A program made the position numbers and the translations under genes. Under the pieces are notes generated by a model, which saw only the letters and a program-made list of their open reading frames with translations, was not told where the DNA came from and searched no databases. A stretch of DNA of 64,000 nt from Symbiodinium microadriaticum (lineage: Eukaryota; Sar; Dinophyceae; Suessiales; Symbiodiniaceae), in assembly GCA_001939145.1 (NCBI GenBank), contig LSRX01000518.1, forward strand, positions 218,139 to 282,138. The letters are read 5' to 3'. Positions 33,032 through 45,268 of the stretch are shown here, piece after piece. Within the stretch, counting starts at the first letter, position 1. Each line of letters opens with the position of its first letter.

Positions 33032-34517
33032 ATGGTGTCCATCATGCTGATGGTGGCATCCATGCACGCAGTACCTTCGATACCTTCCCTACATGAAGCC
33101 TTTGTCTCTGGCGTTGCAGCAAGAGCCAGCGCACGGCAGGTGCTGCCAAGGCTGCAAAGGCCACCGCCAAGCCTGAGATCTGATAGCCTTATGTCCAGCC
33201 GGCGATCGCCGGAGATCGTGGCTTTGTCTGCTCTACCGTTCTCTCCGTCCAGTTTGTTGGCGACCTTGGGCCCCTTCGGCTTCTTTGTAGCTGGTGGCCT
33301 TTGCTCGAGCTTCTCGCATGTACTGGCGACACCGATTGATGTCATTAAGACGTCCCAGCAGGCGACCGAAGAGAGGGAGGGTCGATGTCCGGGCATGCTG
33401 AACATGGCGATGAAGCTCGTGAAGTCACATGGACCACAGAAACTCCTCAGTGGGGTTGGCGCGACGTTTACTGGATATTTCCTGCATGGTGCTTTCAAGT
33501 ATGGCCTGTTCGAGATGTGGAAATCCATCTTTCGGATTCATCAAGTTGTTTCCGTGGCCGGGCACATCAGCTTGCTGTGCATATGCGCTCTTCTAGCAGA
33601 GATGCTGGCAACTGTCGTGTTATGTCCGGCGGAAGCGGCAAGAATAATGCTTGTTGCAGATCCATCGTTCATGGAGCCAACAAGACAGGCGTACGAACGG
33701 TTCTGTAAGCAACAGAAGAGAGGCATGCACGGTATCCATCAGAACCTCAGCTGCACAAGGGGCAATGGGAAGCCCGAATGCGTGGGTCCGTCCATCGCTC
33801 TGCGACTTAGCATCCTCGGTGTTCCACCCTAAACTCAAACTAGACCCTACCAATCACAAATCCGAGAGTCTCAAGCCGTAAACGCAGAAGTCAACTCTAA
33901 ATCCTTCCTCATCTCCGGTTATGTGAATGACATGCTTGCAAATCTTGCAATGATGCCTCCGGGGTCTTGCGTCCATAGGGTCAGTAGCCTCATCGGATGC
34001 ATTGAACATGGCGCATGTATCACAGCCAAGGATTCTAACAATGTTTGGCCTGAATACATGGCTGGCACTACAACAGCTTCGCAGCGATCAGGGTGTGTGG
34101 AAAGGCTGGTTTGGGGCTTTGGTGCCATTGTTGATGAAGCAGTGTTCCTACACAGTCGCAAAGCTGGTCACCTACGACGTGATGTCCGACTTCTGCAGCC
34201 TCTTTGTCAACCCAGTGCTTGCAAGAGTCTTAGCAGCCTTTGGTGCAGCAACGGCAGCGACACTCGCGTCCCAGCCTGCAGACACTGTATTTACGTGCAT
34301 TTCTGTAGAGGGGGGATCGGGCGAGTGCCCTGTGCCCATGGACGGCGACTCATTCTGGGACGACGAACCACCAAGTGTGTGGAAGCAAATGAGAGACGCG
34401 ACGAATCGGCTGGGCATTGCAGGTTTGTTCTCTGGATGGCAAACTCGCATCTTCCAGATGACCCTAATCGTTACGGTGCAGCTGCTGCTTTACGATACGA
34501 TCCGTCCCAGACTTTGA
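33032..34517 (+). CDS. Mitochondrial phosphate-carrier-type transporter (SLC25), two exons
   Basis: Exon 1 is 33032-33699 and exon 2 is 34031-34517; a GTTCTG donor and CAAG acceptor keep the phase. It is a three-repeat mitochondrial carrier of the inner membrane. Repeat 1 has LATPIDVIKTSQQ (the PxDxxK signature) and LLSGVGATFTGYFLHGAFKY, closest to the SLC25A3 phosphate carrier. Repeat 2 has VLCPAEAARIMLVADPSF and, across the intron, WKGWFGALVPLLMKQCSYTV. Repeat 3 has LASQPADTVFTCIS and LFSGWQTRIFQMTLIVTVQL before the stop. Phosphate (or copper) transport is inferred from these matches. The frame is open to 32762 upstream; the ATG at 33032 is chosen as it precedes a mitochondrial-type N-terminus rich in Arg and Ser. 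The third-repeat signature has Thr where the basic residue is usual, so substrate range may differ. Confidence 0.8.
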
Positions 34518-35140
34518 CGAGGGCAGGCATTCACCGGTGACTCCGGGATGCAGAATGTGACGAGACACCTCGACTTCCGACGAGAGGCTGAGAGGGTGAA
34601 GTTATCACTTCGCATGTCTGCTTTGTCTGCTTGCCGATAGCAGCGTAGAGCCCCGCAAAATCCAGTAGCAAACTCAAAAGATGCTGGTTCAAAGGCACAG
34701 GATCGGCAAGCAGCACCAAACAAGTATCTGCGAGGGCCTGGTCGCACAAGAGCTTGCCCCTAACAATGCAGCATATCCTTTGCATTACGTAATATGTCTT
34801 TGAAATCTGCTGTCGAGCAGCAGATCTGGTACTTTTCAGAAAGTCAGCCGCCTCATCTTAGATGACCGTATCCTAGTCGCAGTTTGTTTGATGACCTGTG
34901 ATTTCTCCGAGTTTTGCGATGGCCGTAAAAGCCTCCTCAGCACATTGTCTTCTGAGTTCATGTAGCATGCAAGCAGTAAGGCTTACATGATGGTTGCTTG
35001 CATGGAACTGCCTGATTGGATCGCGGCGAGTTCTGTAGGCCCGCAATCAAGAAAGCATCCAGCACTGTGGATGTGCCCAAGCAGTGACAAACTGACTCAT
35101 GCCACCGCAAAGACATGCCATGATATGCCATGAGATACTT
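34518..35140. other. Intergenic DNA, no exon supported
   Basis: Only short shadow frames on the minus strand (34490-34785). Confidence 0.5.
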
Positions 35141-35141
35141 A

Positions 35142-35472
35142 GGACCCCCTTCGCCCCTTTTGGGCTATGGCACCACCCACCCCACCAATCATTAGCCCAA
35201 TGCTTGATCACACTCTTGAACCCCAATACTCCTATCTACCTAGGTGCCATGGGCAAGGTGGTCCTCGTTGTATTTTGGTTCAGGGTTTAGGGTTAAGGGT
35301 TGGAACTCTAATGTAATTATAATATATAACTGCTTATGTACCATAATTACATCATAACTACGCAGTTACTGGTTTCAAATGCGGTGCTGTGCTAAAAATG
35401 CTTTAACCACATATGAGGCAAGTAGCCTAGGGGGTGGGTGGTGCCATAACCCAAAAGGGGCCAGGGGGGTCC
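35142..35472. mobile_element. MITE-like foldback element with about 40-bp inverted termini and TA flanks
   Basis: The left end starts GGACCCCCTTCGCCCCTTTT and the right end reads, on the other strand, GGACCCCCCTGGCCCCTTTT. The match continues through GGCTATGGCACCACCCAC / GGTTATGGCACCACCCAC. Each end abuts a TA dinucleotide, as expected of a TA target-site duplication. The 331-bp interior is non-coding and contains TTTAGGG-like and AT-rich sequence. A non-autonomous DNA transposon of a TA-targeting superfamily is the likely identity. Confidence 0.75.
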
Positions 35473-35800
35473 TAGCTAACTGATATCTGGTGCCCAATCA
35501 TCCTATTGCTGGCCTGTTAAAGATCGCTAGAACCGTCAGCAGGACCAAGTCTCCAAAGAGCAACAATCTGCACCCTTGTCTGCCCGATGTCATTCATCGA
35601 GACGTACTTGACTGCACCATGCCACTTTCGGTCCAAACCACGGAAGCAGATAGGTCCTGGTTGCAGGGGAGGTTCAGCGTGCTCAGGAGTCTCGCCTGAA
35701 TTAGGAGGCTGTAAGAAGCCATGCCATTCCTGTTGCAGAACAAGCTGGCACATCTTTGCCGAAAGGCTTCTGAACGAGCCTCATGGTCATTCTCAGCTGC

Positions 35801-38800
35801 GAATCCGAGACTCTAGACACTTCACTCTTTCGAGCCATGCTAAACTCGAAGGATCCGGATCTGCTCGAGCTGCGAGCGTCCGCCTTCAACAGGGAAAGCC
35901 TTCGGAGCTCCATTTTTAAGAGTCACCGAGTCACTCTGCAGGTACTTGGACAAGTTGGGAGACAAGCGCAAATCGCCTGAATGGACCATTAGCCATGGTC
36001 TTGGTGCAGCACGGTAGTCACATCGAGCTGAAAGCTAATTAGGGGAGGGCGAACATCGCTTAGCATCCGGATTGCAAAGACGGTGCCCGTCTTGCAGCTG
36101 CACCAGTTGTGTTCAAACAGCTGCAGCTTCCTCACTGGAGGCTGGAACGACACATGGTTCTCCGACAAAGTCGGGGCAACCGCAGCCCAGATCTGCTGGC
36201 ATGTTAACTGAAGATCAATTCGGGTTGATGCAAGCAGAAGCGCAGAAGCTGTTAGTCACTGCAAAAGAAGACACCCGTGAGAGAGCTTGGAGTCTTCGCA
36301 CCAGGCACTTGGAGCCGGGGCAGTACAAGATAGATCGCAACCCAGCGGCACAGTCTCGCTCGCTCTCATCGCAGACTGCCCGTCCATTGCTTCCACAGGT
36401 GATTTTGTCGTCGATCCGACTGCAGAAGTGCGGAAAGGGATCTGGCCCCAGATCTGATTCAGCTCCGTGCAGCAGCCGCAGCTTGGAGCGTCAAGGAAAC
36501 TCAGTGCTGCACTCTCCGCGCCGACATTTACCTTCGCCAACGAGGTCCCAGCCGCAAGGGGGGAATGTAGCAGATTGTCTTGGCCGCCCTGAGATGCCCA
36601 TCAACTGCACGCTCGCTCTTCCCCTTAAGCACCGATTTGTGCTCTCACGACTTCGGCGGTAGTTGAATCTGCATCAGTCTCGCACCCACAAGCGCACGGG
36701 CGTCATGAAGGGCATCGTGGGCACCGCCGGCATGTTATGCACCAGAGCTTTTTCGGAGGACACCTGTGTGGAGAAAGTGCCCACAGATTACGGTCCAGTT
36801 GAGTTGTCAGTGCCATGTCGTCCTTCTTCGTCTTTTTTCGCGGAGTTGTGCGATTGGTCCGATAGACAGGTGCCGTCGACAGGGATCTCGACACTGGCTT
36901 GGATCTTAGAGTGTCAGAGGCTGTTGTTCATACAGGCATTTGTCTTGGACCCGTGATCGCCAAGGTCCCGGTCAGTACCCGCTCCCGGACAGTGTTGCAG
37001 CACACAAGCGCGTGTGGGCGCCCCAGGAGTCTCTGAGCCGTTGCCAACCAACACTGTACCCACAGAACCGCTCTTCGCAATACCTCTTCTCTTACTGGTA
37101 TCTCTTTTTGAACCAATGTTCCTTTGGCCCTTGCTGTATGACTCAGCCGGGATAGTCTGCGCATTGACTCGGACTGCGATCGTGTTGAAGTTAGGTTGAG
37201 CGAGGCCGGCACGCACACGTTGCCTGTAACATCCATAGACTCAGCTTTGAATCGCCCCCCAATCTCCGCGAGCCGAGTCACCGAGTCGGCCTTGCCAGCA
37301 GGCAGCTGCCTTCCTCGACGGCTTGGTCCATGGCTCGTGGAGTGGGAGAGCTTAGAACACCAGCTTTGATTGCATCAGGAAGATGTTGTGCCAAGCTGCG
37401 GCTTCTTCTCTGTAAACCAAAGACCCAGTTTGGTTTGTGGCTGGTTGCCTTTCTCCATGCAGTGCCGAAGAAGCAGCGGCAGGGCAAGTCCGGTGCAGCT
37501 TGAGCAAGAATTTCACGAAGCTGCTCAACATCTTGAGGAGCGCCAGCTCTCCACAATTCAGATTTCCACCAGCCTTCGGCAGGAAGAAAGACAAAACGAG
37601 TTGCAGACAGAAATGGCATGAAATGGCTCTCAGAGCCGCTGAAGCTTCTGAAATGCTTGGAAGACGTTCAGAAGCAGTTCTGGAAACCCCCAAACGCCCA
37701 AAGACCAGCTCTTCAGAATTTGGTGGAGTTTCAACAGTCTGGCATGGTTTTGGCCGGCCCGCTTGTCCTTTCATCTCGCGCTGTGTCCCAGTTCTACACC
37801 CGAAACTCCGAAGGCAGGCAAGAGCCGACAATTTGATAGGGCCACCGCGCACCATCCAAGACAGCTTGGCAGACTTCCTAAACCTGCCGCTGGTGGAGTT
37901 TGATTGCCTTTGAAGTGTACTGAATGAGTAAAGAGGCTTCCAATTGTCGGGCTTTACGGTAGGTTCCTCGGTTTTTCAGGCGTTGTGTGAAGTGAAGACG
38001 TCCTTGGGGCAGGGACCTGCCCCTGGAGGATTTTGATCGCAATCGAGCCGAGACGATCTATCCGAGGTGTAAGCCACAAGTCCATGAGTCACATCTAATA
38101 GTGCTCCACCAGTACAGACTTTGAACGCACTTAAATGAGTTGTTGCGTGCTCCTGAGGACCCCCAGGAGGCTGTGAGAGAGCGAAGGCTGGGAATTGCTG
38201 TGATGAGGGGATGCAGATTGCTCCAGTTTCAGCGATCGCGCTTAATTCTCTTGTCCCAAGTGCTGTCGAAGAATTTGTGGCAAAACCTCGATTCGATCAT
38301 CAAGACAGGGCAGCTGCAGCTGCTGGTGAAGTAGTAGGTTCAGTGGCAAGAGTTCTGCTGAACAGCTCGGAAGCAGCCAGGCTGGCCGCCAGGGCGCCAC
38401 CTCCCGGTAGTTACACTCTTCCCAGCTTCTTCGATGATGTCGACAGGCAGCGCCAGGCGGGCATGTGCGATGTTTTTAATCTACTTTGCAGCAAGACTCT
38501 CCAAAGCTTGGTGCTGTCCAGCCGACTCCAGCGTGTGCAAGCAAGCAGTGAGCAGCGCACTGTGGGCTCATGCCGAGGTAAGTCAAAGAAGTCTCACCAT
38601 GTTCCACCTAGTATACTCAGTATCCCCTCTTCAGAACTGACAGGAGAGCCTGGCGGGATCTGGCCGTCTGCAGCTCGAAGTCTAGGATTTCGATTCCCGG
38701 GTTTGTAAGAAGTCACGATGCGTGAGCGGCATAGCTGTGCCAAGGCCATCGACCACGGACCCAGTGGAAGAACCAGTGGAAGACCATGTTCAGGCCTCCG

Positions 38801-39890
38801 TGTGTTGCCGTGTGTTGCCGTGCTCCAAGCATCAAGTCCTCGACGGGCTGCAACTGTCCAAAGCCAGAATGAGGCCTAGAGAGGCTTGGATGGATTGGAA
38901 GTTATCCACGCAGCTTTTGCATTCACTTCTTTCGGTGCCTTCACAGGGCCATCCACGCATCTCAAACAGCGAAAGGGCGAACGGCTACGTTCTGAGCTGC
39001 CCAACTCTGCTTATTTTCAGCGACGTGATTTCAGTTGCAGGCTGCGCGAAGCGCGTGTCCGCTTTTCCTCGTGCGGACTAGCCGTGCGTGAGATGATGGC
39101 AGCACCGGGCACCGAAGACCGACGGACTCCTGATTGGCTAAACGAGCGACAGAGTCACCAAGATTTGTGTATTGAGCTGTGACGGACACTGTGGGAAAAC
39201 TGCCAGGAAGCCCAACAAAGAATAGCTCTCCTTACAGAGCCGGACAGCAAGGCGACATGCTAGACATAACTTGCGCAGGAGTTCTGTGCCTAACCTTCAA
39301 GTGATGAACGAGCTACTAGCATCGTGCCATCAGCTTCGTTGGCATGCCAGTCTGCCATTGTGATTATTATGTGACTAGGCGACCTTGACACATGATCGAC
39401 TTTGACCTCCGATCCTAAGGGCCGTGCAAAGATCTTGTCGCGAGCATGACCGGTTCCTAACCGAAGAAGACATGTTCGGCTTAATGGCCTGCGTGCCGCC
39501 GCAAGTCGTTCATTGATGGGTCGCATCGGTCAAGCTCAACCCGAAGAGCGGCTTGCATGCTAATGCGTGTTCAAGTGGCCAAGGACCTACATAGGATGAG
39601 CCAGCCGCCTGCGACAGCGGAGAAATGCCGAAGGTTTGGACAGCCACGCCGATTAAACGCGACTTCAAGCCCGAGTTTGACTCACGGTGTCCACTCTTCA
39701 TGAAGCGGCAGAAGATGACCCTGTACCCGGAAAAATTGACGTCGCGCTTCATCGGCAGTGCACCCTTTGAGCTTGTTTCTCAGTCTTCGTTCGGCCAAGG
39801 CAAGCGCGGAGGACCTCTTCCGACAGGTTGGGTGCACATGATCGCACTGATAATGGGGCCTCCTCTGGACTGGGCTCAAGAGTGAGCCGA
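35801..39890 (+). CDS. SHIPPO/STPGR-repeat (ODF3-like) axonemal-type protein, multi-exon, approximate
   Basis: Several exon-like pieces carry the PG-x-Y and xPxFxFG-type signatures of SHIPPO repeats, found in flagellar microtubule-associated proteins: EPGQYKIDRN (about 36316-36345), SAPTFTFANEVPAARG (about 36511-36558), GPGQYPLPDSVAAHKRVWAP (about 36964-37023), PPPGSYTLPSFFDDVDRQRQ (about 38397-38458) and HAAFAFTSFGAFTGP (about 38906-38952). A good upstream exon ends at 35941 (MLNSKDPDLLELRASAFNRE, GTACTT donor). The exon ending at 36398 has a GTGATT donor. A further candidate exon at about 39625-39830 includes PLFMKRQKMTLYPEK. Pieces are in different frames, so many introns are implied and borders are not fixed. 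A role on doublet or cortical microtubules is inferred. These pieces could be two neighbouring genes. Confidence 0.45.
37437..37913 (+). CDS. Candidate exon within the SHIPPO-like gene region
   Basis: A 158-codon plus-strand frame, the best part being the C-terminal IGPPRTIQDSLADFLNLPLV before the stop. Two other plus frames and a 167-codon minus frame (37352-37855) are open in the same interval. It could be a 3' end of one SHIPPO gene or a chance frame. Confidence 0.25.
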   Translation: MAGCLSPCSAEEAAAGQVRCSLSKNFTKLLNILRSASSPQFRFPPAFGRKKDKTSCRQKWHEMALRAAEASEMLGRRSEAVLETPKRPKTSSSEFGGVSTVWHGFGRPACPFISRCVPVLHPKLRRQARADNLIGPPRTIQDSLADFLNLPLVEFDCL

Positions 39891-40239
39891 TTTTTCTACC
39901 GTCTGAATCTGTTGCCCCTCGTATGTGCGAGGTTAATCTAGAAAGAGTACACCCGCCTTTCCCGGTTGTGGGCAAGTGCCTACCTTTAGCCGCAGCCCTC
40001 GCTTCCGTGGCCGGTGTCAAACTGTCTGAAGGTCCCCCAAACCAGATTAAACCAGATTCAGTCAACGTATTTGCACGTTCATCAGCTCTCGCCGTGGTCC
40101 CCAATCAGGGTTAGGATTCTTAGAGCTACGCGTAGACCGGACTTTCGTGCCAGGTGTTTGGACAGGGTGGCCTTCACGAGGCCTGCACAGAACGTGGGAG
40201 CCAAGAGATGTTGATCTTGTATGGGTATGCCGGTATGCC

Positions 40240-40310
40240 TTTAGGGGTTTAGGGTTCAGGGTTTAGGAACCCTAAACCCCGAAACCCTAAACCCTACACC
40301 CGAAACCCCG
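40240..40310. repeat. Inverted telomere-like junction, TTTAGGG run directly joined to CCCTAAA run
   Basis: TTTAGGG-type units at 40240-40267 are followed at once by CCCTAAA-type units at 40268-40310, pointing at each other. A further TTTAGGG-type array lies at about 40480-40550. Confidence 0.85.
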
Positions 40311-40631
40311 AGGCCTTAAGGCTTAGCGTGTCAGTGCAATACTTAAAATCAGTTACGCGGTTTGTGCAAAACGGAATTCGAATCGCTGCCCCCGACTCGC
40401 AGCTCTTCCGGGGCATGCAGGACATCCCAGTCTCTTGGCTGCAAAAACTGGGTGGGTTCAAGCGGTTCAGCGTTTTAGAGTTTGGGGTTTAGGGTTTAGG
40501 GGTTTAGATATTAGGGTTTAGGGGTTTAGCGGTTAGGGCTTACGTGGGGAACTCTGCAATGTCGGGGGTTTGGGGGCGAACCGGCTTGTTGCCGATTCCG
40601 ATCCACCACTGAGTGTCTCATGCTCTGCTTT

Positions 40632-41073
40632 CCCAGGGCTTCGGTTCCCCTGGCATCATCGGCGTTGGCTCCACTGTCAAGGCAGATCACTTTGTGCAGT
40701 TGGACTGCGGGATATGTTTACGAAGAAGGTAGATTCTGAGAGTCAAGCCAGAGCAAGATTCTGGCAGGAAATCCTCCTCCGATGCGATGAGATGTGGTAT
40801 AACACACTCCACAAATTGATGTTCCACCTTCCTCACACAGCGAAAATGCCCTGATTACGCCTCACGTCCAAGTACATATATATGTATATAGGAACAGGCA
40901 ATAATGGACATATAAATATGCACATAGATATCGATGCCATCTCTCAAAGCCGATTCGCGACTGCGGACGAGGTGCACACAGACAAGCACCGAGTGCTGGC
41001 TCTCTGCCGAAAAGCGGGCATCGACAGCGAAAATGACGGCCTAAGGCACTTTGCAAAGCCCCGCTCCCTGTGA
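40632..41073 (+). CDS. Exons of an unassigned gene
   Basis: Three protein-like pieces: about 40637-40728 after a CCCAG acceptor (SPGIIGVGSTVKADHFVQLD), about 40761-40854 after GGCAG (ILLRCDEMWYNTLHKLMFHL, then stop) and about 40930-41073 (ATADEVHTDKHRVLALCRKA, then stop). A microsatellite lies between the last two. Because two pieces end in stop codons they cannot all be internal to one transcript as read. No family recognised. Confidence 0.32.
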
Positions 41074-41204
41074 AAGAGCTTAGTTGAATGCCTGGGAAAC
41101 AGGATAAAGTCCCTGGGTAAGGAAGGGCGCGTCATCAAGGCGCGGGCGTCTGCTCTCGTAGCATTCTGCAAGTAGCTGCAAACAGAGCGAGGCAGAATTG
41201 CACT

Positions 41205-41746
41205 ACAGAAAGGGTTGGAAGTGCACAGACCTGAAGGTGGACCGCGAGGACAACACGGCCAAAGTGACTGTGAAGGGCGTTGGCGATGTTTGGCGACTGG
41301 GATTGCATGAGCAGAGCATGCACGATGTTGCACGACCCTGCGTGATTGGCCTGAGAACACAGATTGACGTTGGCTTGCCCATGCAGTCTTGCCAGTTCCT
41401 GATGCGTTCTGACGCAGGTTGCCAGCCGAAGCCGTGGACGCGGCAGGCAGAAGAGTGTCTCGCAGACCTAGGTCCGAACTAGGCACTGGAACGTCTGGAC
41501 GATTTCTGGACTCAGCACGGAGCAGTAGCTCGTCATCGCTGAAGGGCTTCAGCAGATTCAATAGTCGAAAGCTACCATGCCTCTTAATCCCTCTGCCGCT
41601 TGCCCAATTCCACCCTCTGCCTCGTCTTAAACCGTTTGCAGGGGGCATGGGCCTGGACAGCTTCATGTTTACGAGTCCTTTCGTGAACACGCCCTTCGGC
41701 GGCGGAGGAGGCGCTTGGGCAACCAATCTGATGTCAACCAAGTTTG
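41205..41746 (+). CDS. Candidate exons, unknown product (competing long minus-strand frame)
   Basis: Plus-strand pieces: about 41205-41320 (CTDLKVDREDNTAKVTVKGV) and 41641-41746, which follows CAG and ends before a GTAAGG donor (MGLDSFMFTSPFVNTPFGGG). A minus-strand frame of 277 codons covers 40944-41777, longer than anything else nearby. Its composition (Arg, Ser, Pro rich) and lack of a domain look like a shadow of GC-biased plus-strand coding. The plus strand is preferred because of the splice signals. Confidence 0.33.
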
Positions 41747-41799
41747 GTAAGGAAGTCTGAAGATTGTTAGATGTCACCGCTGTAGGACGTCTTAGGGAA

Positions 41800-42690
41800 G
41801 GCTGGAAGCTGCTACGAAGCTGAACGCATCATCCAACGTCCATCTGGTCTTTTGATGCCGCCATGGCACGGCAACCCGAGCAGTGCGACACACGTGATAG
41901 TCACAGGCCTGCAACAGTTGGTGACGACCTACACCTTTTGAGTCAACGAAATGGCGAGCAAGCCTGAACCATAAGCCGTACATGCTGCCACCAGGGCTGT
42001 CCCTGACAGCGCAGCGGCAAATAACATGACTGCACAAACGTGTCGTACATTTTGGGCGCTTGGTCGGACAGTGGTTTATGATCGGCAGCCAGCAACCTAT
42101 CAGTGTTTGGCTTGAGGTTTCAGCCTTTCGTCTTGAACTGCTTTTCGTGGAAGGAATGTACATGTAAATTTGCTAAACACGGTTCCGACCTGGTAATGCG
42201 ACGCTCGAAGTCCATGATGCTTAGGCGGCTTTCAAGCACTCTTTTCGACATGTGGTGTGGCATTTTGGCCAAGGTGGTTACCCACAGCAGAAGACGGTGC
42301 AACAGAGGATGGTCTACTTCTGAGAGGGCTTCTTCCTAAATAGCAGAATCAATCTACTGCCGCACCAGCCTGAGAGACCTTGCTAAGCCATACATGTCCC
42401 TGTCATGTTTCGGCTGAGCAAGACCTTTAGAATTGAGCGTGCGACATAGGGCCGCCGCTCCATGGCGAGATGGTTCAGCATATTCGGCAAAGAGTTTCAG
42501 TGACTTGAATATGGCATTAGACAACACTTACATTTCTGGATCTACGCTGACTATACTGGGATTGATCGCAGATCTGGCTGTACAATGAAACGCAAGTCTG
42601 AAAGTTGCTAAAAGCAGGTGTCGTTTAGAAGAGCTTCCGGCTGACCATAACATCTGCTCAACGGACGTTGCTGTAATGCGCTTCGTTTTT
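41800..42690. other. Intergenic DNA, no exon supported
   Basis: Only short frames with no splice signals or domain (for example 42103-42339 plus, 42528-42809 minus). Confidence 0.5.
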
Positions 42691-42703
42691 TCGTGACCGG
42701 CAG

Positions 42704-45268
42704 CAAAGGCTACGCCGCCGCTTCCACTGGAGCAGTGGCGCACACATCCACAGGAGGCCACGGCTGCCATCTCAAAGATGTCCAAGCAAGGCCGCGTTGA
42801 CGAGGCCATGTCAGCTGCCCGGCATGCGCTGATTGAGTGCTGTTGCTGTTGGGCACGGGGGCATTCCGAGGGTTGTTGCTAACTGGAGTTTGTTCGTTGA
42901 GAAGCCAAGGCTGTGGAGCTCATGAGCCTGGCCAGCAGTCAGCATCGACCATCGGTTTGCTTTTGTTGAGTTAGGTCGTGGGAGTAGGCGGAAAGTGGCG
43001 CAGCCAGGGTTCAGAACCACGTGGAAGCCAACACCTTCCACTACAATGCTGTGTTATCTGGCTGCAAGAGAGAAGGCCGCTGGGCCTTTGCTCTTGGACT
43101 CCTGTCCAAGCTGCGGCTCCTGGCATTGGATCCCAGCATCGTGACTTACAACTCTGTGATCAGTGCATGTGCCGAAGGCAGTGCATGGCAAGTTGCCCTA
43201 GATCTACTGCAAGCTTGTTCTGCAGATCGGCGAATTCTACCGACTGAAATAACATTCAATGCTGCCATTTCGGCCTGTGCGCGGGGAAGAGAGTCTATGA
43301 TGGCAATGTCTCTCTTGCGAACCATGCAAGACCGGAGCCTTCAGAGGGATCAAATCAGTTTTGGTGCGGCGATGACAGCAGCAGACAGCTGGCAGCAAGC
43401 CATCCACTTGCTGGACTTGATGACAGATGCTTTGGTCTCTCCCGATGTTATTACCTACAGTGCTGCAATCACAGTGTGCGGCAGCAAAAGCCAGTGGCAG
43501 CACGCATTATACATTCTGGAGGGCATGCATGGAGCCCGGACTGCTCCAAACCAGATCACGTATGGTGCAGCCATCAGTGCGTGTGAAAGAGGACATGAGT
43601 GGCAACATGCAATGGACCTCCTTTCCACCATGTACAGCCAGAAGTATGCACCAAACCAGATCGTGTCCAGTGCGGCAATCAGCGCCTGTGAGAAGGCAAG
43701 CAAATGGCAGGCGGCACTGGCCTTGTCTGTGGGCATGACCGCATCAAAGTTGGAGCAAGACATAATAAGCTGCAATCCGGTCATTGCTGCATGTGCCAAC
43801 GGCGGGCAATGGCAACTTGCACTGCAACTGTTGGCGGACATGAATGCCACGGGTTCTTTGTGCCCAGATTGTTTCAGCTATACGGCAGCGATTACTGCAT
43901 GTTCACGCACTAGCCAGTGGCAAAGAGCACTGCAGCTCTGGGACGACATGAGCACGGCAGGGACAGAGGCCAGCAGCATATCCTGGAATGCCGTGATCAG
44001 TGCATGCGAAAAGGGTGGGCAGTGGGAGCTTGCGCTCTGCGCATTGGAAGCGATGGTGGCAGAATGCCTACCACAGGAAACAACATTCGGTGCTGCAATT
44101 AGCGCTTGTGCAAGAGGTTCGCGATGGCAGTCGGCAATGATGCTGCTCGGAGACTGCAAGGAACGAAAACTGCAGCCTAGCGTCATCAGCTACAGTGCTG
44201 CCATCAGTGCCTGTGAGGATGCTGCGGAGTGGCAGCCGGCCCTGCAAATGCTAAGCCGAATGCTCGAAGACACGACCACGCCCAATCTCGTCACTTACAG
44301 CTCAGTGATTTCTGCATGTGAGCGAGGGCTGCAGTGGCAACTCGCCTTGGAGCTGCTCCGAGATATGGCTAGGTTGAAACTGACCCCGGATGCCATCACG
44401 TGCAGTTCTGCTATCTCTGCCTGTGAGCAAGGAGGTCTTTGGCACGTGGCAGTCCGCCTACTAGCAGACATAAAGATCTTTGCGGCGTTGCCCACCCATG
44501 GATCAACGGCTGCAGCCATTAGTGCTTGTCAGAGTCAAGGTCGCTGGCAGATGGTCTCCAACCTGCTGTTGGACACATCAACTCCTGCAGGTACCGAAGA
44601 CATGCTTTCAACAAGTCGTTCCGGGTTGGTTGAGGTTAGTCAGGAAGGTGTACAGTTGTGATCTGTTGCGATACACCCATATACACCCTAGGGGCGATTA
44701 CCAACAGCTTGCTCGCCGACAGCTTCAGCATTGATTCCGCTGGCGCAGAAATATCGGGGTCAGATCTTTCCCAGCTTTCGTGGAGACTTGCCAGGACCAC
44801 GAGACACTTTGCATCTTCGCACAGCATGGCCAAGCAGGTATCTGGCAACCTTTCGCAGCTCGTGCTAAGTGTGCCTGGGACAAGACTTGGCAGCACCTTG
44901 TATCTGTTTTAGCTTGAACCCAAGAGCTTCTAGACCTGAAAGCACGCTTGCAGGAAGTTTCCTCAGACATTCAACTCTCGGAGCTTTGTTCTGTGATGTG
45001 GTCTCTGGCATCCATGTCGGCTACAGATGCTCTCGGTGACCTGGTCAAGACTGCAAGGGGACGGTTGGAGAAGGGAGAGGGACGGCTACTGAAACCAGCG
45101 AGTCTGGCAAATTTGGCGTGGGCCCTGTCCATTGCAGATTCCGAATCTGCTGTGCTGCTTGCCGTTCAACGTGAGCTCGTCCGGAGGCTGCCGGAACTCT
45201 CCCAGAGCCAGTCTTACCGCAGCCTGGCTGAAAAGAGGGCAAATCAGTTGATTCATGCCCGACTCTGA
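42704..45268 (+). CDS. Pentatricopeptide-repeat protein with C-terminal FASTK/RAP-like helices
   Basis: Four exons join with matching phase at every junction: 42704-42836 (GTGCTG donor), 43008-44590 (GTACCG donor), 44692-44837 (GTATCT donor) and 44954-45268 (ends in TGA). The long exon encodes about 14-15 PPR units of about 35 residues with the dinoflagellate-type core, such as YGAAISACERGHEWQHAMDL and YSAAISACEDAAEWQPALQM. PPR proteins bind organellar RNA one base per repeat in stability, processing, editing or translation. The last exon has helical repeats with the LANLAWALSIAD core seen in FASTK/RAP and OPR-type organellar RNA-binding proteins. The first exon has no obvious start, so the N-terminus and any transit peptide are missing. 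The stop at 45268 may be the end, or the gene may continue into the pseudouridine synthase just downstream. Confidence 0.8.

Noticed and set aside
40944-41777. 277-codon minus-strand frame
   Set aside because: No domain, Arg/Ser/Pro-rich composition typical of an antisense shadow, and opposite-strand exons with splice signals in the same place.
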